A stretch of 47,123 bases of DNA from Gemmataceae bacterium (GTDB taxonomy: Bacteria; Planctomycetota; Planctomycetia; Gemmatales; Gemmataceae): NCBI GenBank assembly GCA_009692005.1, contig SHZZ01000027.1, forward strand, positions 1-47,123, in the 5' to 3' direction. Positions within the stretch are counted from its first letter, which is position 1. Every line of letters starts with the position of its first letter. A program made the translations under genes and the position numbers. Shown here piece by piece: positions 8,202-16,341 of the stretch. A model generated the notes under the pieces. That model had not been told where the DNA came from and searched no databases. It saw only the letters and a program-made list of their open reading frames with translations.

Positions 8202-8648
8202 TCAAACGGCAGGGGGCGAGGCCGCCATGGACTTTTGGTTTTCCTTGCCGGGGTTTTTACCCGGCAGGCGGGGGGGAAAGAACACAAAGGTTAATAATAC
8301 CAATCCGCCGAAGCCAATGTGCGCCCATTCGAAATACTTGTGAGGAATGCCCGGGTAGAAGAGGATGCGGTTGGCCATGCGTGGAATGAATGGCACCTGG
8401 AAAACTTCTTGCCCCGCCCTGGCGCGCAGATTTCTTTCCCACACCGTCACCGGGCATTCCACATCAAATATGCCTTCCACAGCGACAAAGGAAATAGCCG
8501 CCAGGTGTATAAGACGAAACCAGAAATTCCTGGCCCAGCGGCCCTTGAAGATCCAGGCCAGCAAAATGGCCAACTGCCCCAGCACCACAAAGGCAACAAA
8601 GCTGAGGTGAACCAAGACCAGGATATCCGCCAAGGTTGCAGGGTTCAT
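8202..8648 (-). CDS. DUF2784 integral membrane protein
   Basis: 148 residues with about four transmembrane helices (roughly 5-32, 43-65, 105-120 and 124-136). The start LADILVLVHLSFVAFVVLGQL and the segment GIFDVECPVTVWERNLR are hallmarks of DUF2784 as I know the family. The C-terminus is a Pro/Lys-rich cytoplasmic or periplasmic tail. Function is unknown. It is 7 bp downstream of the DinB-family gene and so probably translated from the same mRNA. Confidence 0.8.
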   Translation of the reverse strand: MNPATLADILVLVHLSFVAFVVLGQLAILLAWIFKGRWARNFWFRLIHLAAISFVAVEGIFDVECPVTVWERNLRARAGQEVFQVPFIPRMANRILFYPGIPHKYFEWAHIGFGGLVLLTFVFFPPRLPGKNPGKENQKSMAASPPAV

Positions 8649-8655
8649 CGTTTTC

Positions 8656-9150
8656 CTAAAAGAGGATCGGTTTTCCCAGTTTCCTGCGGATCACGCTCCA
8701 TTGCCCCAGGTGCATGAGCGTATGTTGACAGACGAGAAGGAGCAACTTTCCCAGAGTGGGCGCTTTTTGCGCCAGGGGGCCTTTGGATGGCGCGTCCAAA
8801 TCCTTGTCGGATAAATTCTTCACCGCAGCGCAAGTGGCCGCCCGCGTTTTCTGAAATAGCTCCAGGTACTTTTCCTTGGTCAAGAACCCTTCGCACCCTT
8901 GCTTCGCGGTGTTGTCACGGCTGTGAACTTTCTCGAAATCCCCTGCCAGGGGTTCATAGGCCGCGCCGGATAAATTGATGGATAGTAAAAACCGCTCGGC
9001 GGCGATCAGGTGGCCCACCTGCCAGGCGGCATGGTTGGCCCCATCCAGCGGACAGACGGTCAGGTCGCTGTCGGAAAAATCGGCCAAAAAAAAGGAGGGC
9101 ATTTGCCCCGTCGCTTCCAGTTCCGCTAAAACCGCTTCCACTCCGGTCAT
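8656..9150 (-). CDS. DinB-family (YfiT/DinB four-helix) protein
   Basis: 164 residues forming a predicted four-helix bundle. The usual metal-binding histidines of the superfamily are visible: NHAAWQVGHLIAAERF near 50 and QHTLMHLGQWSVIRRKLGKP near 145. DinB-like proteins include thiol-dependent S-transferases and damage-induced proteins of unknown role; which of these applies here cannot be told. The upstream gap to surE (9151-9241) is short and holds no clear promoter. Confidence 0.8.
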   Translation of the reverse strand: MTGVEAVLAELEATGQMPSFFLADFSDSDLTVCPLDGANHAAWQVGHLIAAERFLLSINLSGAAYEPLAGDFEKVHSRDNTAKQGCEGFLTKEKYLELFQKTRAATCAAVKNLSDKDLDAPSKGPLAQKAPTLGKLLLLVCQHTLMHLGQWSVIRRKLGKPILF

Positions 9151-9241
9151 GTGAACCTCCCTTGGTAAAATTCTCTGCCCTTATGATAAGGCGATTCCCT
9201 GGCCCTTTCACCTGGTAACTTCACAAGGAAAGGGAAACTCC

Positions 9242-10006
9242 TTACGGCCAATGCCAGCCGGAAAGATCCTTGAGTTTATCATGATCGGTCAGGTTGAACT
9301 GCAGCGGCGTGACCGTGATAAACCCCTCGGCCAGAGCGCTGGTATCGGTGTCGGGGTGCGGGTCGGGGCAGCCGAAGTCGGCGCCGAGCCAGTAATAGGT
9401 TCGTCCCCGCGGGTCGACTCGCCGGGCAAAGGTCTCTTCATAAACAGCAATGTTCTGGGGCGCGGTTTTTATTCCCCTTACTTGGCCTTTCTCCAAACTG
9501 GGGATATTCACATTGAAGAGAGAACCGGGAGTTGGCTTCTTCTCGAGAATTTGCGAAATCACTTTGGCCGACAGGGACGCCCCCCGGGAAAAGTCCAAGG
9601 GGAAAGCCTTGGTGTATTCCAGCGAACAAGCAATACTTGTGATGCGGTAAAAAGCGCCCTCAATGGCAGCGGCAACTGTGCCGGAATACAGGACATTGAT
9701 GCCGGCGTTGGAACCGGCGTTGAGCCCGGACACAATCAAGTCCGGCTGGTAGCCAAGCAATTCCCTCAGGGCCAGCTTGACACAATCGGCGGGGCGGCCT
9801 TCCACCGCCCAGCCCATTTTCTTCCCCTCCTCGTCTTGAACTTCCTGCACGATCAAGGGAGTGGTCAAAGTGACGGAATGCCCGGCAGCGCTCTGCTCGG
9901 TAGCCGGCGCCACCACCTCCACGCTTCCAAATTTCTTCAGTTCGTGCCTCAGGGCCCTTAGCCCGGGGGCGTAAATGCCGTCGTCATTTGTCAGTAGGAT
10001 CCGCAT
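9242..10006 (-). CDS. surE: 5'/3'-nucleotidase SurE
   Basis: 254 residues. SurE removes phosphate from nucleoside monophosphates in a divalent-metal-dependent reaction in the cytoplasm. The diagnostic N-terminus MRILLTNDDGIYAPGL holds the paired metal-binding aspartates; VVAPATEQSAAGHSVTL, DLIVSGLNAGSNAG and YSGTVAAAIEGA follow. The start is ATG 10006, with AGGAGA about 9 nt upstream; the TTG at 10015 is too close to that site. The start lies inside the end of uvrC (overlap of 23 bp), indicating translational coupling. Confidence 0.93.
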   Translation of the reverse strand: MRILLTNDDGIYAPGLRALRHELKKFGSVEVVAPATEQSAAGHSVTLTTPLIVQEVQDEEGKKMGWAVEGRPADCVKLALRELLGYQPDLIVSGLNAGSNAGINVLYSGTVAAAIEGAFYRITSIACSLEYTKAFPLDFSRGASLSAKVISQILEKKPTPGSLFNVNIPSLEKGQVRGIKTAPQNIAVYEETFARRVDPRGRTYYWLGADFGCPDPHPDTDTSALAEGFITVTPLQFNLTDHDKLKDLSGWHWP

Positions 10007-11354
10007 CTTCAGCAATCTCCTTTCCTTGATCCCTTGCTTGTTCCATCTCGCCCTCTAGTTTTTTCCTGCGCAGCAAGTGGTGGTAATGTTGAGCAAAGCG
10101 ATGGGCCTCATCGCGGACATATTGCAAAAGCCTTAGCCCGGCCGAGTGACGCGACAATAGCAGTGGCGCCGACTCGCCCGGCCGAAATATTTCCTCCTCC
10201 CGCTTGGCCAGCGAGATCACGGCCGGCGGCGTCACCCCCAGCAAACGAAAAGCATCCATGGCGCCGTTCAACTGCCCCTTGCCCCCGTCAATCAAAATCA
10301 GATCGGGAAAAAACTCCTCCCCCTCGCCTGTCTGGCGGTACCGGCGGGTGATGACTTCCCGCATCGAGGCGAAATCATCCACCCCTTCCACGGTGCGAAT
10401 GCGGAAGCGCCTGTACCCCGGTTTGAAGGGCAGGCCATCGAGAAAGCGCACCTGCGAAGCCACGGTTTCCTCCCCGCCAAGGTGTGCGATGTCGAACCCG
10501 TCGATGATTCGCGGAGGCGAGGGCAAGCCCAGGTCGCGCTTGAGGGTTTTCATTCCCTTTTTCGGGTTGATGGGGAAAACTTCATACTGCACCTGCCTGT
10601 CGAGGCTTCCGCGCTCATCGAGTTTTTCCAAGGCGATGATTTCATCCCGAAGGCGGGCCGCCTTTTCAAACAACAGTTGACCACTGGCTTTCTGCATCTC
10701 TTTTCTCATGCGCGATAGCAAGCGCTTCTTTTTCCCCTCGAGAATCAGGATGAGGGATTTAATGCTGGCCCGGTAGTCTTCCCGGGTGACGCGGAAATTG
10801 CAAGGCCCGGTGCATTGGCGGATGCTGTGCAGCAGGCAGGGACGAAACCAGCGCCAGCGTTCCTCTTGCGAGCGTATGTCGAGCTGGCAGGTGCGGAATT
10901 GAAAAACCTTTTGTAAAACCAGAAGGGCCCTGCGCAAAGTGGTGGCGTTTAAAAAAGGCCCGTAAAGGCGCACCCCTTTTCTCCTGGGCGTGCGCGTGAC
11001 CTCGACCCGGGGAAACTCCTCGCGGGTGCGGATTTGCAAATAGGGAAAGGTCTTGCCATCGCGCAGGTCGCGATTGAACTTGGGCTGCACATCCTTGATC
11101 AGCCTGGCTTCAAGAAAGAGCGCGTCCACTTCAGACTCCGCCGCCAGAAAATCAATGTCAGCAATTAAAGGGACAAGGTTGGCGGTGCGGGGATCCTCCG
11201 CCGCGGCCTTGGTGAAGTAGTGCGTGACGCGGTTGCGCAAGTTCTTGGCTTTGCCAATGTAAAGCACAACCCCGCTGGCATCCTTCATCAGGTAAACGCC
11301 TGGAGTCGTGGGGAATTCTTTGGCTTTTTCCGAGGGCGGCTGGCTTGGCTCCAT
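9984..11354 (-). CDS. uvrC: UvrC-type excinuclease subunit lacking the C-terminal HhH domain
   Basis: UvrC makes both incisions in UvrABC nucleotide excision repair. This one has 456 residues against about 610 in E. coli. Seen in order: GIY-YIG nuclease (G19-V-Y and LYIG 31-34), a Cys cluster (CLLHSIRQCTGPC), a UVR-type UvrB-binding helix pair (LLFEKAARLRDEIIALE), then the RNase H-like nuclease with GFDIAH, LILIDGGKGQ and RDEAHRFA, which hold the expected Asp, Asp and His. The chain then stops after about 35 charged residues, where other UvrC proteins have two helix-hairpin-helix motifs. There is a clean stop, and the downstream DNA is surE, so this is not a simple frameshift. Operon: citrate synthase-serS-uvrC-surE. 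Confidence 0.87.
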   Translation of the reverse strand: MEPSQPPSEKAKEFPTTPGVYLMKDASGVVLYIGKAKNLRNRVTHYFTKAAAEDPRTANLVPLIADIDFLAAESEVDALFLEARLIKDVQPKFNRDLRDGKTFPYLQIRTREEFPRVEVTRTPRRKGVRLYGPFLNATTLRRALLVLQKVFQFRTCQLDIRSQEERWRWFRPCLLHSIRQCTGPCNFRVTREDYRASIKSLILILEGKKKRLLSRMRKEMQKASGQLLFEKAARLRDEIIALEKLDERGSLDRQVQYEVFPINPKKGMKTLKRDLGLPSPPRIIDGFDIAHLGGEETVASQVRFLDGLPFKPGYRRFRIRTVEGVDDFASMREVITRRYRQTGEGEEFFPDLILIDGGKGQLNGAMDAFRLLGVTPPAVISLAKREEEIFRPGESAPLLLSRHSAGLRLLQYVRDEAHRFAQHYHHLLRRKKLEGEMEQARDQGKEIAEDADPTDK

Positions 11355-11384
11355 ACCTTTTCCCCTGGATTTACAAGGCAGGCG

Positions 11385-12674
11385 CTACCGGGTGACGATC
11401 CGGTCCTTGCCAACAAATGGGCGCAACACTTCTGGAATGGTAACGGATCCATCGGTTTCCTGGAAGTTTTCCAGGATGGCGAGAAGGGCTCTTGTGACAG
11501 CCACGGCTGTGCCGTTCAAGGTATGGACAAAGCGGGTGCCTTTTTGCCCCTGGGCCTTGCAGCGGATGTTCAGCCTGCGAGCCTGGTAATCGGTGCAGTT
11601 GGAAGTGCTGGTCACTTCGCCGTACTCTCCCTCCTTGCCGCGGCCGGGCATCCAGGCCTCGATATCAAATTTTCGGTAGGCCGGACCACCGAGGTCTCCC
11701 GTGCAAGTGTCGATCACATGATAGGGAATGCCCAGCCCTTGAAAGATTTTCTCTTCGATGCGCAACAGTTCCAGGTGAATCGCTTCGCTTTGCTCGGGGG
11801 TGCAAAAGACGAACATTTCCACCTTGGTAAACTGGTGGACGCGGTAAAGACCGCGGGTGTCGCGGCCGGGTGCGCCAGCCTCGGTGCGGAAACAGTGCGA
11901 CATCCCCACATATTTCCTGGGCAATGTGGCTTCGTCGAGAATGTGGTCGCGGTGCATGCCGCCCAGGGTAATCTCTGCAGTGGCCACCAGGCAGAGGTCG
12001 GTCCCCTCGATGGTGTAGACCTGCCTTTTTTCCGGGTCGGGGTCGCGGGGGATGAAACCGATCCCTTCCAGCACTTCCACCCGCGCCAGGTCAGGGGTGA
12101 TGAACGGGGTGTAACCTTCCTTTACCAGGACTCCCATGGCGTATTGAACAAGGGCCAGTTCAAGGAGGGCGCCTTCGTTTTTAAGGAAGTAAAATTTTTG
12201 GCCGGTCACCGAGGCGCCGGCCTCGAAGTCGGCCAGTTGTAGCGAGTCGCAAAGCGCCACATGGTCCTTGGCAGGGAAATCGAACTGCCTGGGCTCGCCC
12301 CAGCGGATGACCTCCTTATTCCCCGCCGGGTCGGAACTGACCGGGGCGTCGGGGTGGGTCATGTTGGGAATCAAGGAAAGTGCGGCTTTCAAGTTGGCTT
12401 CGGCCTCGCGGACTTGCACTTCGACCAGAGCCACCTGTTCCCGCAGGGATTTTCCCTCGGCAATCATGGCCTGTTTTTGCCCCGGGTCTTTTTCCTTGGG
12501 GATCAGCTTGGAAACTTCGTTTTGCCGTTGTTGTATAGTTTGGATTTTTCCCAGCAGTTCCCGCCGACCATCATCCAAGGCCACCACGCGCACGATATCA
12601 GCGGGCACATTGCGGTTTTGGCAATTGGCTTGAACAGCTTGCAAGTTGTTTCGGACAAAAGCGGCATCAAGCAT
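11385..12674 (-). CDS. serS: Seryl-tRNA synthetase
   Basis: 429 residues, the normal length for a bacterial class II SerRS, which charges tRNA-Ser and tRNA-Sec. The N-terminal coiled-coil arm (about 30-100) reaches the tRNA variable arm. Class II motif 2 is seen in HCFRTEAGAPGRDTRGLYRV, followed by FTKVEMF. SNCTDYQARRLNIR and motif 3 in LNGTAVAVTRALLAILENFQ complete the site. The gene starts at ATG 12674, 42 bp after the citrate synthase gene, and ends 30 bp before uvrC. Confidence 0.95.
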   Translation of the reverse strand: MLDAAFVRNNLQAVQANCQNRNVPADIVRVVALDDGRRELLGKIQTIQQRQNEVSKLIPKEKDPGQKQAMIAEGKSLREQVALVEVQVREAEANLKAALSLIPNMTHPDAPVSSDPAGNKEVIRWGEPRQFDFPAKDHVALCDSLQLADFEAGASVTGQKFYFLKNEGALLELALVQYAMGVLVKEGYTPFITPDLARVEVLEGIGFIPRDPDPEKRQVYTIEGTDLCLVATAEITLGGMHRDHILDEATLPRKYVGMSHCFRTEAGAPGRDTRGLYRVHQFTKVEMFVFCTPEQSEAIHLELLRIEEKIFQGLGIPYHVIDTCTGDLGGPAYRKFDIEAWMPGRGKEGEYGEVTSTSNCTDYQARRLNIRCKAQGQKGTRFVHTLNGTAVAVTRALLAILENFQETDGSVTIPEVLRPFVGKDRIVTR

Positions 12675-12716
12675 GAAGTTTCCCGGCCTCCATAGAAAAG
12701 GACCGTCCTGAAGATA

Positions 12717-13856
12717 TCAAGGCCTATTTTGCAGAGGGAGATAGGGCCTGTCCATTTTCCCAATGTAAATCTGCTCGGGGCGGAAGATGCGGTTGTTTTT
12801 CAATTGTTCCAGCCAGTGAGCCAGCCAGCCGGCCACCCGGGCAATGGCAAAGATGGGGGTGAACAAGTCGCGTGAAATGCCCAGGCTTTGATAAATGATG
12901 CCGGAATAGAAATCGACATTGGGATAAATGCCCCTCGGCCCGAGAATGGGCAGCGCAGCCTTCTCGATTTCCACCGCCAGCTTGTAGATTTCCGGCTTGC
13001 CGGTTTCCACGAACATGTTTTCCGCCAAGTCTTGCAGCACCGTGGCGCGGGGATCCTTCACCTTGTAAACCCGGTGGCCAAACCCCATGATCTTTTTCTT
13101 CGACTCCACCGCCTCTTCCAGCCAAGATTTCGCCTTTACTACCGAACCAATCTCTTCCAGCATGTCGAGAACTTCCTCGTTGGCCCCTCCATGCAGTGGG
13201 CCGGTTAGCGTGCCGATGGCGGAACTGACAACCGTGTACGGATTGGCCAGCGTAGAGGCGGTCACCCGGCCAGAAAATGTCGAGGCGTTCATGGTGTGTT
13301 CGGCGTGAAGAATCAGGCAAGCGTCCAGCAATCGCGAGATGGAAGGCGAAGGTTCTTCCTCGAACAGCATGTAATAAAAGTTGGCGGCGTGGCTGAGGTC
13401 GTCGCGGGGTTCAATGGGGAGGTTGCCCTGGCGAAGGCGGTGAAAGGCGGCAATAATAGTTGGCAGCTTGGCGATCAGCCGCACCACCGATTCCCAATTT
13501 TTCTCGGGGTTGCTGACTTCCCTGCCGGGGTAAAACATCCCCGATGCCGCCACGCCCGCCTGCAGCGCGTCCATGGGATGGCCCGATTCTGGCAAGCACT
13601 TGATCAGGTCGATGATGCGGAATTTCAAACGGCGGTGATGGCGAAGATTGTGGTCAAATACCGCCAGATCCCTTTGATTGGGCAACTCGCCTTTAAGAAG
13701 AAGCCAGGCAGTTTCCTCGAAGGTGCTTTCCTGTGCCAAAGTTTCAACCGCAATGCCACGGTATTCCAGCCTGGCTCGCTTCCCGTCAATAAAGCTGATC
13801 CCGGATTCGGCAACCGGCACATCCGCCAGTCCCGGGCGATATTCCAAGTCCGCCAT
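12717..13856 (-). CDS. gltA: Citrate synthase
   Basis: Condenses oxaloacetate and acetyl-CoA to citrate, the entry step of the TCA cycle. 379 residues from ATG 13856 (MADLEYRPGL), which matches the usual N-terminus; an in-frame TTG at 13895 would add 13 residues but has no better ribosome-binding site. Catalytic elements are visible: GPLHGGANEEV (first active-site His), GFGHRVYKVKDPRA (second His and the substrate-binding signature), and NVDFYSG (catalytic Asp). A citrate versus 2-methylcitrate preference cannot be read from sequence alone. It heads the minus-strand run and diverges from rlmN. Confidence 0.92.
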   Translation of the reverse strand: MADLEYRPGLADVPVAESGISFIDGKRARLEYRGIAVETLAQESTFEETAWLLLKGELPNQRDLAVFDHNLRHHRRLKFRIIDLIKCLPESGHPMDALQAGVAASGMFYPGREVSNPEKNWESVVRLIAKLPTIIAAFHRLRQGNLPIEPRDDLSHAANFYYMLFEEEPSPSISRLLDACLILHAEHTMNASTFSGRVTASTLANPYTVVSSAIGTLTGPLHGGANEEVLDMLEEIGSVVKAKSWLEEAVESKKKIMGFGHRVYKVKDPRATVLQDLAENMFVETGKPEIYKLAVEIEKAALPILGPRGIYPNVDFYSGIIYQSLGISRDLFTPIFAIARVAGWLAHWLEQLKNNRIFRPEQIYIGKMDRPYLPLQNRP

Positions 13857-14020
13857 GATGTTTTCCCAAGGAGCCAAAGGTGGGTGTAATTTCAATTTGC
13901 AAAACTACTTGTGGAATTATAGCGAGGAGCACCAGTTCGAGGAGGTGCCCAATTACTTATTCGCCTGGTTTTAACATCCCACCGAGGGGCGCTCCTTTTT
14001 ACCGTTTTCCACCCAATGCG

Positions 14021-14048
14021 TTGTTGCAGACCGTTCCTTCTTTACAAT
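14021..14048 (+). promoter_or_regulatory. Possible promoter for rlmN giving a very short leader
   Basis: TTGTTG at 14021-14026 and TACAAT at 14043-14048 are separated by 16 bp. The -10-like element ends only 6 bp before the ATG at 14055, so transcription from it would start at or next to the start codon. No ribosome-binding site precedes that ATG, which fits a leaderless mRNA, but the -35 is weak. Confidence 0.3.
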
Positions 14049-14054
14049 ACCAGT

Positions 14055-15140
14055 ATGACTCATTCCCGCGCGTCGCTGGCTCTTTTGCCGGCCGGTTTGA
14101 AACCCGGTTTCCTTTCCCTGGAAGATTCCTCGCTGGCGTCCTGGCTGGAACAGGGCCAGGAGTCCCCTTATCGAACCAGGCAAATTGCTGCCTGGATTTT
14201 GGAAAAACGCGCCCTTTCCTTTGAGCAAATGACCGACCTGCCCGCACGCTTGCGCGACAGTTTAGTGCAAAGTTTCAACCTTTTCTCCTCGCGCATCGAT
14301 TGCCACAAAGTTTCCCTCGATGACACCAACAAACTTTTGCTGCAACTGGAAGATGGCAATCGGGTGGAATGCGTGCTCATGAAAGAGGAAACCCGTCGAA
14401 CCGTTTGCGTCAGCACCCAGGTCGGCTGCGCCATGGGATGCGTCTTTTGCGCCAGCGGCATCGACGGCGTTGTACGCAACCTGCGCCCACACGAAATCCT
14501 CGAACAAATGATCCATGCCAGGAATCTCCTGCCCAAGGAAGAGCGGCTGACCCATGTGGTGGTCATGGGGATGGGTGAACCGCTGACAAACCTGGAGGCG
14601 CTGCTTGAGGCCCTGGCCTTGGCCTGCTCACCCAAGGGGCTGGGGCTAGGCGCCAGGAATGTCACGATTTCAACCGTCGGCCTACCGGTGCAAATCCGCA
14701 AACTCGCGGATTTGAAAAAACAGTTTCACCTGGCGGTTTCCCTGCACGCCCCCAATCAGGACCTGCGCTCGCGCATTGTCCCGGTAAATGCCCGCGTGGG
14801 CATTGAAGAAGTTCTTGCCGCCGCCGACTATTTTTTTGATACCACCGGAAGGCAAGTCACTTTTGAATATATCCTGCTGGGCGGGGTCAACGATCATGCG
14901 GAACATGCCAGGGAACTTTTGCAACTGCTGCAGGGGAGAAAGGCGCATGTCAATCTGATCCCCTTCAACCGGGTGGTCGGGCTGCCTTACCAGCGACCGA
15001 CGCCGGAAGCGACCCGGGAATTCGCACGCATCTTGAAGCAAGCCGGACAAAGTGTGACAATCAGAAAGCGCAAGGGGGCGGACATTGACGCCGCTTGCGG
15101 ACAGTTGCGCAGGAACCAAGAGCAAGCCCAGAGCGGTTGA
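14055..15140 (+). CDS. rlmN: Dual-specificity rRNA/tRNA adenine C2-methyltransferase RlmN
   Basis: A radical-SAM enzyme that methylates C2 of A2503 in 23S rRNA and A37 in some tRNAs. 361 residues from ATG 14055. The radical-SAM [4Fe-4S] motif is CAMGCVFC (C125, C129, C132). The two catalytic cysteines of the RlmN mechanism are also present: C118 in TVCVSTQ and C348 in DIDAACGQL. GMGEPLTN, a SAM-binding segment, and TISTVGL follow in the usual order. The upstream in-frame ATG at 14016 would add 13 residues unlike the family. The gene ends 28 bp before the sigma-factor start. Confidence 0.94.
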   Translation: MTHSRASLALLPAGLKPGFLSLEDSSLASWLEQGQESPYRTRQIAAWILEKRALSFEQMTDLPARLRDSLVQSFNLFSSRIDCHKVSLDDTNKLLLQLEDGNRVECVLMKEETRRTVCVSTQVGCAMGCVFCASGIDGVVRNLRPHEILEQMIHARNLLPKEERLTHVVVMGMGEPLTNLEALLEALALACSPKGLGLGARNVTISTVGLPVQIRKLADLKKQFHLAVSLHAPNQDLRSRIVPVNARVGIEEVLAAADYFFDTTGRQVTFEYILLGGVNDHAEHARELLQLLQGRKAHVNLIPFNRVVGLPYQRPTPEATREFARILKQAGQSVTIRKRKGADIDAACGQLRRNQEQAQSG

Positions 15141-15168
15141 GCAGGCGGGAGAAAAACAGGAGCCAGGA

Positions 15169-15840
15169 TTGACAGCCATCGGCAAATCCAGCGCCCAATT
15201 TGCCCTCCGCGACCCGGACATACGCATGATGCTGCGGGTCCGCGCCGACGAGGAAGGGGCCTTTGAGGATTTGGTCAACGGGTTTCAGCAGCGGCTGGTG
15301 GGTATTTTGCGTCACATCGTGAACAACCGCGAAGAAGCCGAGGACCTGGCCCAGGAAGTTTTCCTCCGCGTTTTCAAGTCGCGGAAATCGTACCACCCTT
15401 CCGCTCGTTTCGGCACTTGGCTCTTCACCATAGCCAACAACTTGGCCTTGAACCACATCCGCGCCAGGAAAAAGAAGGGCGCCATTTCCCTCGAGGCCTG
15501 CGACTCCGGCATTCATCAACGCATCTCCTCGGATAACCGCCGCAACCCGACCGAGCAAAGCCCGGGCAAGAGGCTCGACCATGCCGAATTGGCCAATGTT
15601 ATCCGCCTGGCCATGAGCACTTTAAATGAAAGGCAGCGGATGGCGGTGGCGCTCAACAAATTCGAGGACATGAATTACGCCGACATTGCCACCATCATGG
15701 GCCTGACCACCAAGGCGGTGAAATCGCTTCTCAGCCGGGCCCGGGCAAGTTTGCGCGAGGCCCTTAAACCCTACATTCAAATGCACGATTCCAGAAACCC
15801 CGCCCAGGAATCCGACGAAGTTAAGAAAGAGGACTCATGA
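15169..15840 (+). CDS. ECF-type RNA polymerase sigma factor
   Basis: 223 residues from TTG 15169, chosen because AGGAG lies about 6 nt upstream; the in-frame TTG 15085 overlaps rlmN. Sigma region 2 (about 28-100) holds FEDLVNGFQQRLVGIL, the core-binding DLAQEVFLRVF and the -10-recognising WLFTIANNLALNHIR. A polar linker of about 45 residues follows, then region 4 with LNERQRMAVALNKFEDM and the helix-turn-helix YADIATIMGLTTKAVKSLLS. The stop overlaps the next gene (ATGA), so sigma factor and putative anti-sigma factor are translationally coupled. The target promoters are unknown. Confidence 0.9.
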   Translation: MTAIGKSSAQFALRDPDIRMMLRVRADEEGAFEDLVNGFQQRLVGILRHIVNNREEAEDLAQEVFLRVFKSRKSYHPSARFGTWLFTIANNLALNHIRARKKKGAISLEACDSGIHQRISSDNRRNPTEQSPGKRLDHAELANVIRLAMSTLNERQRMAVALNKFEDMNYADIATIMGLTTKAVKSLLSRARASLREALKPYIQMHDSRNPAQESDEVKKEDS

Positions 15841-16328
15841 AACCTTTTGATTCCCTCGATGACGAAGAAAAGGAAGAGATCTTTTCCGCCTACCTCGATG
15901 GCGAATTGCCCTCGGAGGAAGTTCAGGTTCTGGAAACGCGGCTGGCCGTTGACTCCGAAGCCCGCGACCGCCTAGAGGCATTGAGAAAAACCTGGCAGTT
16001 GCTCGACTTCCTGCCCAAGGCCGAAGTTTCCGCTTCCTTTACTGAAAGGACCATGAAGAAACTGGTCCTGCCAACACGCACTCTGCCCCGCCTGGCATGG
16101 AAGTCTGCCCTTGCGCAAGCGGCCTTCGCCCTGGTTCTGGTTCTGGCTTTTTCCGGCGGCTTCCTCGGCTATTATTTCGCGGGAAACCGCTCCGCCAGCC
16201 AGATGTCCTTGATTCGCGACCTAATGCTTTTCGAAAACAAACGGCTTTATGAGGCCGCGGGTGATTTGGATTTCTTGAGAAAACTCGATACCCCCGATTT
16301 GTTCGGCGACCCGGCATCGGGAAATTGA
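15837..16328 (+). CDS. Putative membrane anti-sigma factor
   Basis: 163 residues. An acidic N-terminal domain (EEIFSAYLDGELPSEEVQVLE, near 11-31) resembles the anti-sigma domain that clamps ECF sigma factors; the H-x3-C-x2-C zinc motif of ZAS-type anti-sigma proteins is absent. One transmembrane helix lies near 86-108, followed by a short extracytoplasmic part. It starts within the sigma-factor stop (4-bp overlap), the standard arrangement for a cognate pair. The next gene, 13 bp on, encodes an exported protein that may be the sensor or the output; that last point is inference. Confidence 0.75.
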   Translation: MKPFDSLDDEEKEEIFSAYLDGELPSEEVQVLETRLAVDSEARDRLEALRKTWQLLDFLPKAEVSASFTERTMKKLVLPTRTLPRLAWKSALAQAAFALVLVLAFSGGFLGYYFAGNRSASQMSLIRDLMLFENKRLYEAAGDLDFLRKLDTPDLFGDPASGN

Positions 16329-16341
16329 AAGGACTCGCCAT

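Noticed and set aside
11220-12242. 340-residue + strand ORF antisense to uvrC/serS
   Set aside because: Spans two well-supported genes on the other strand and shows no domain.
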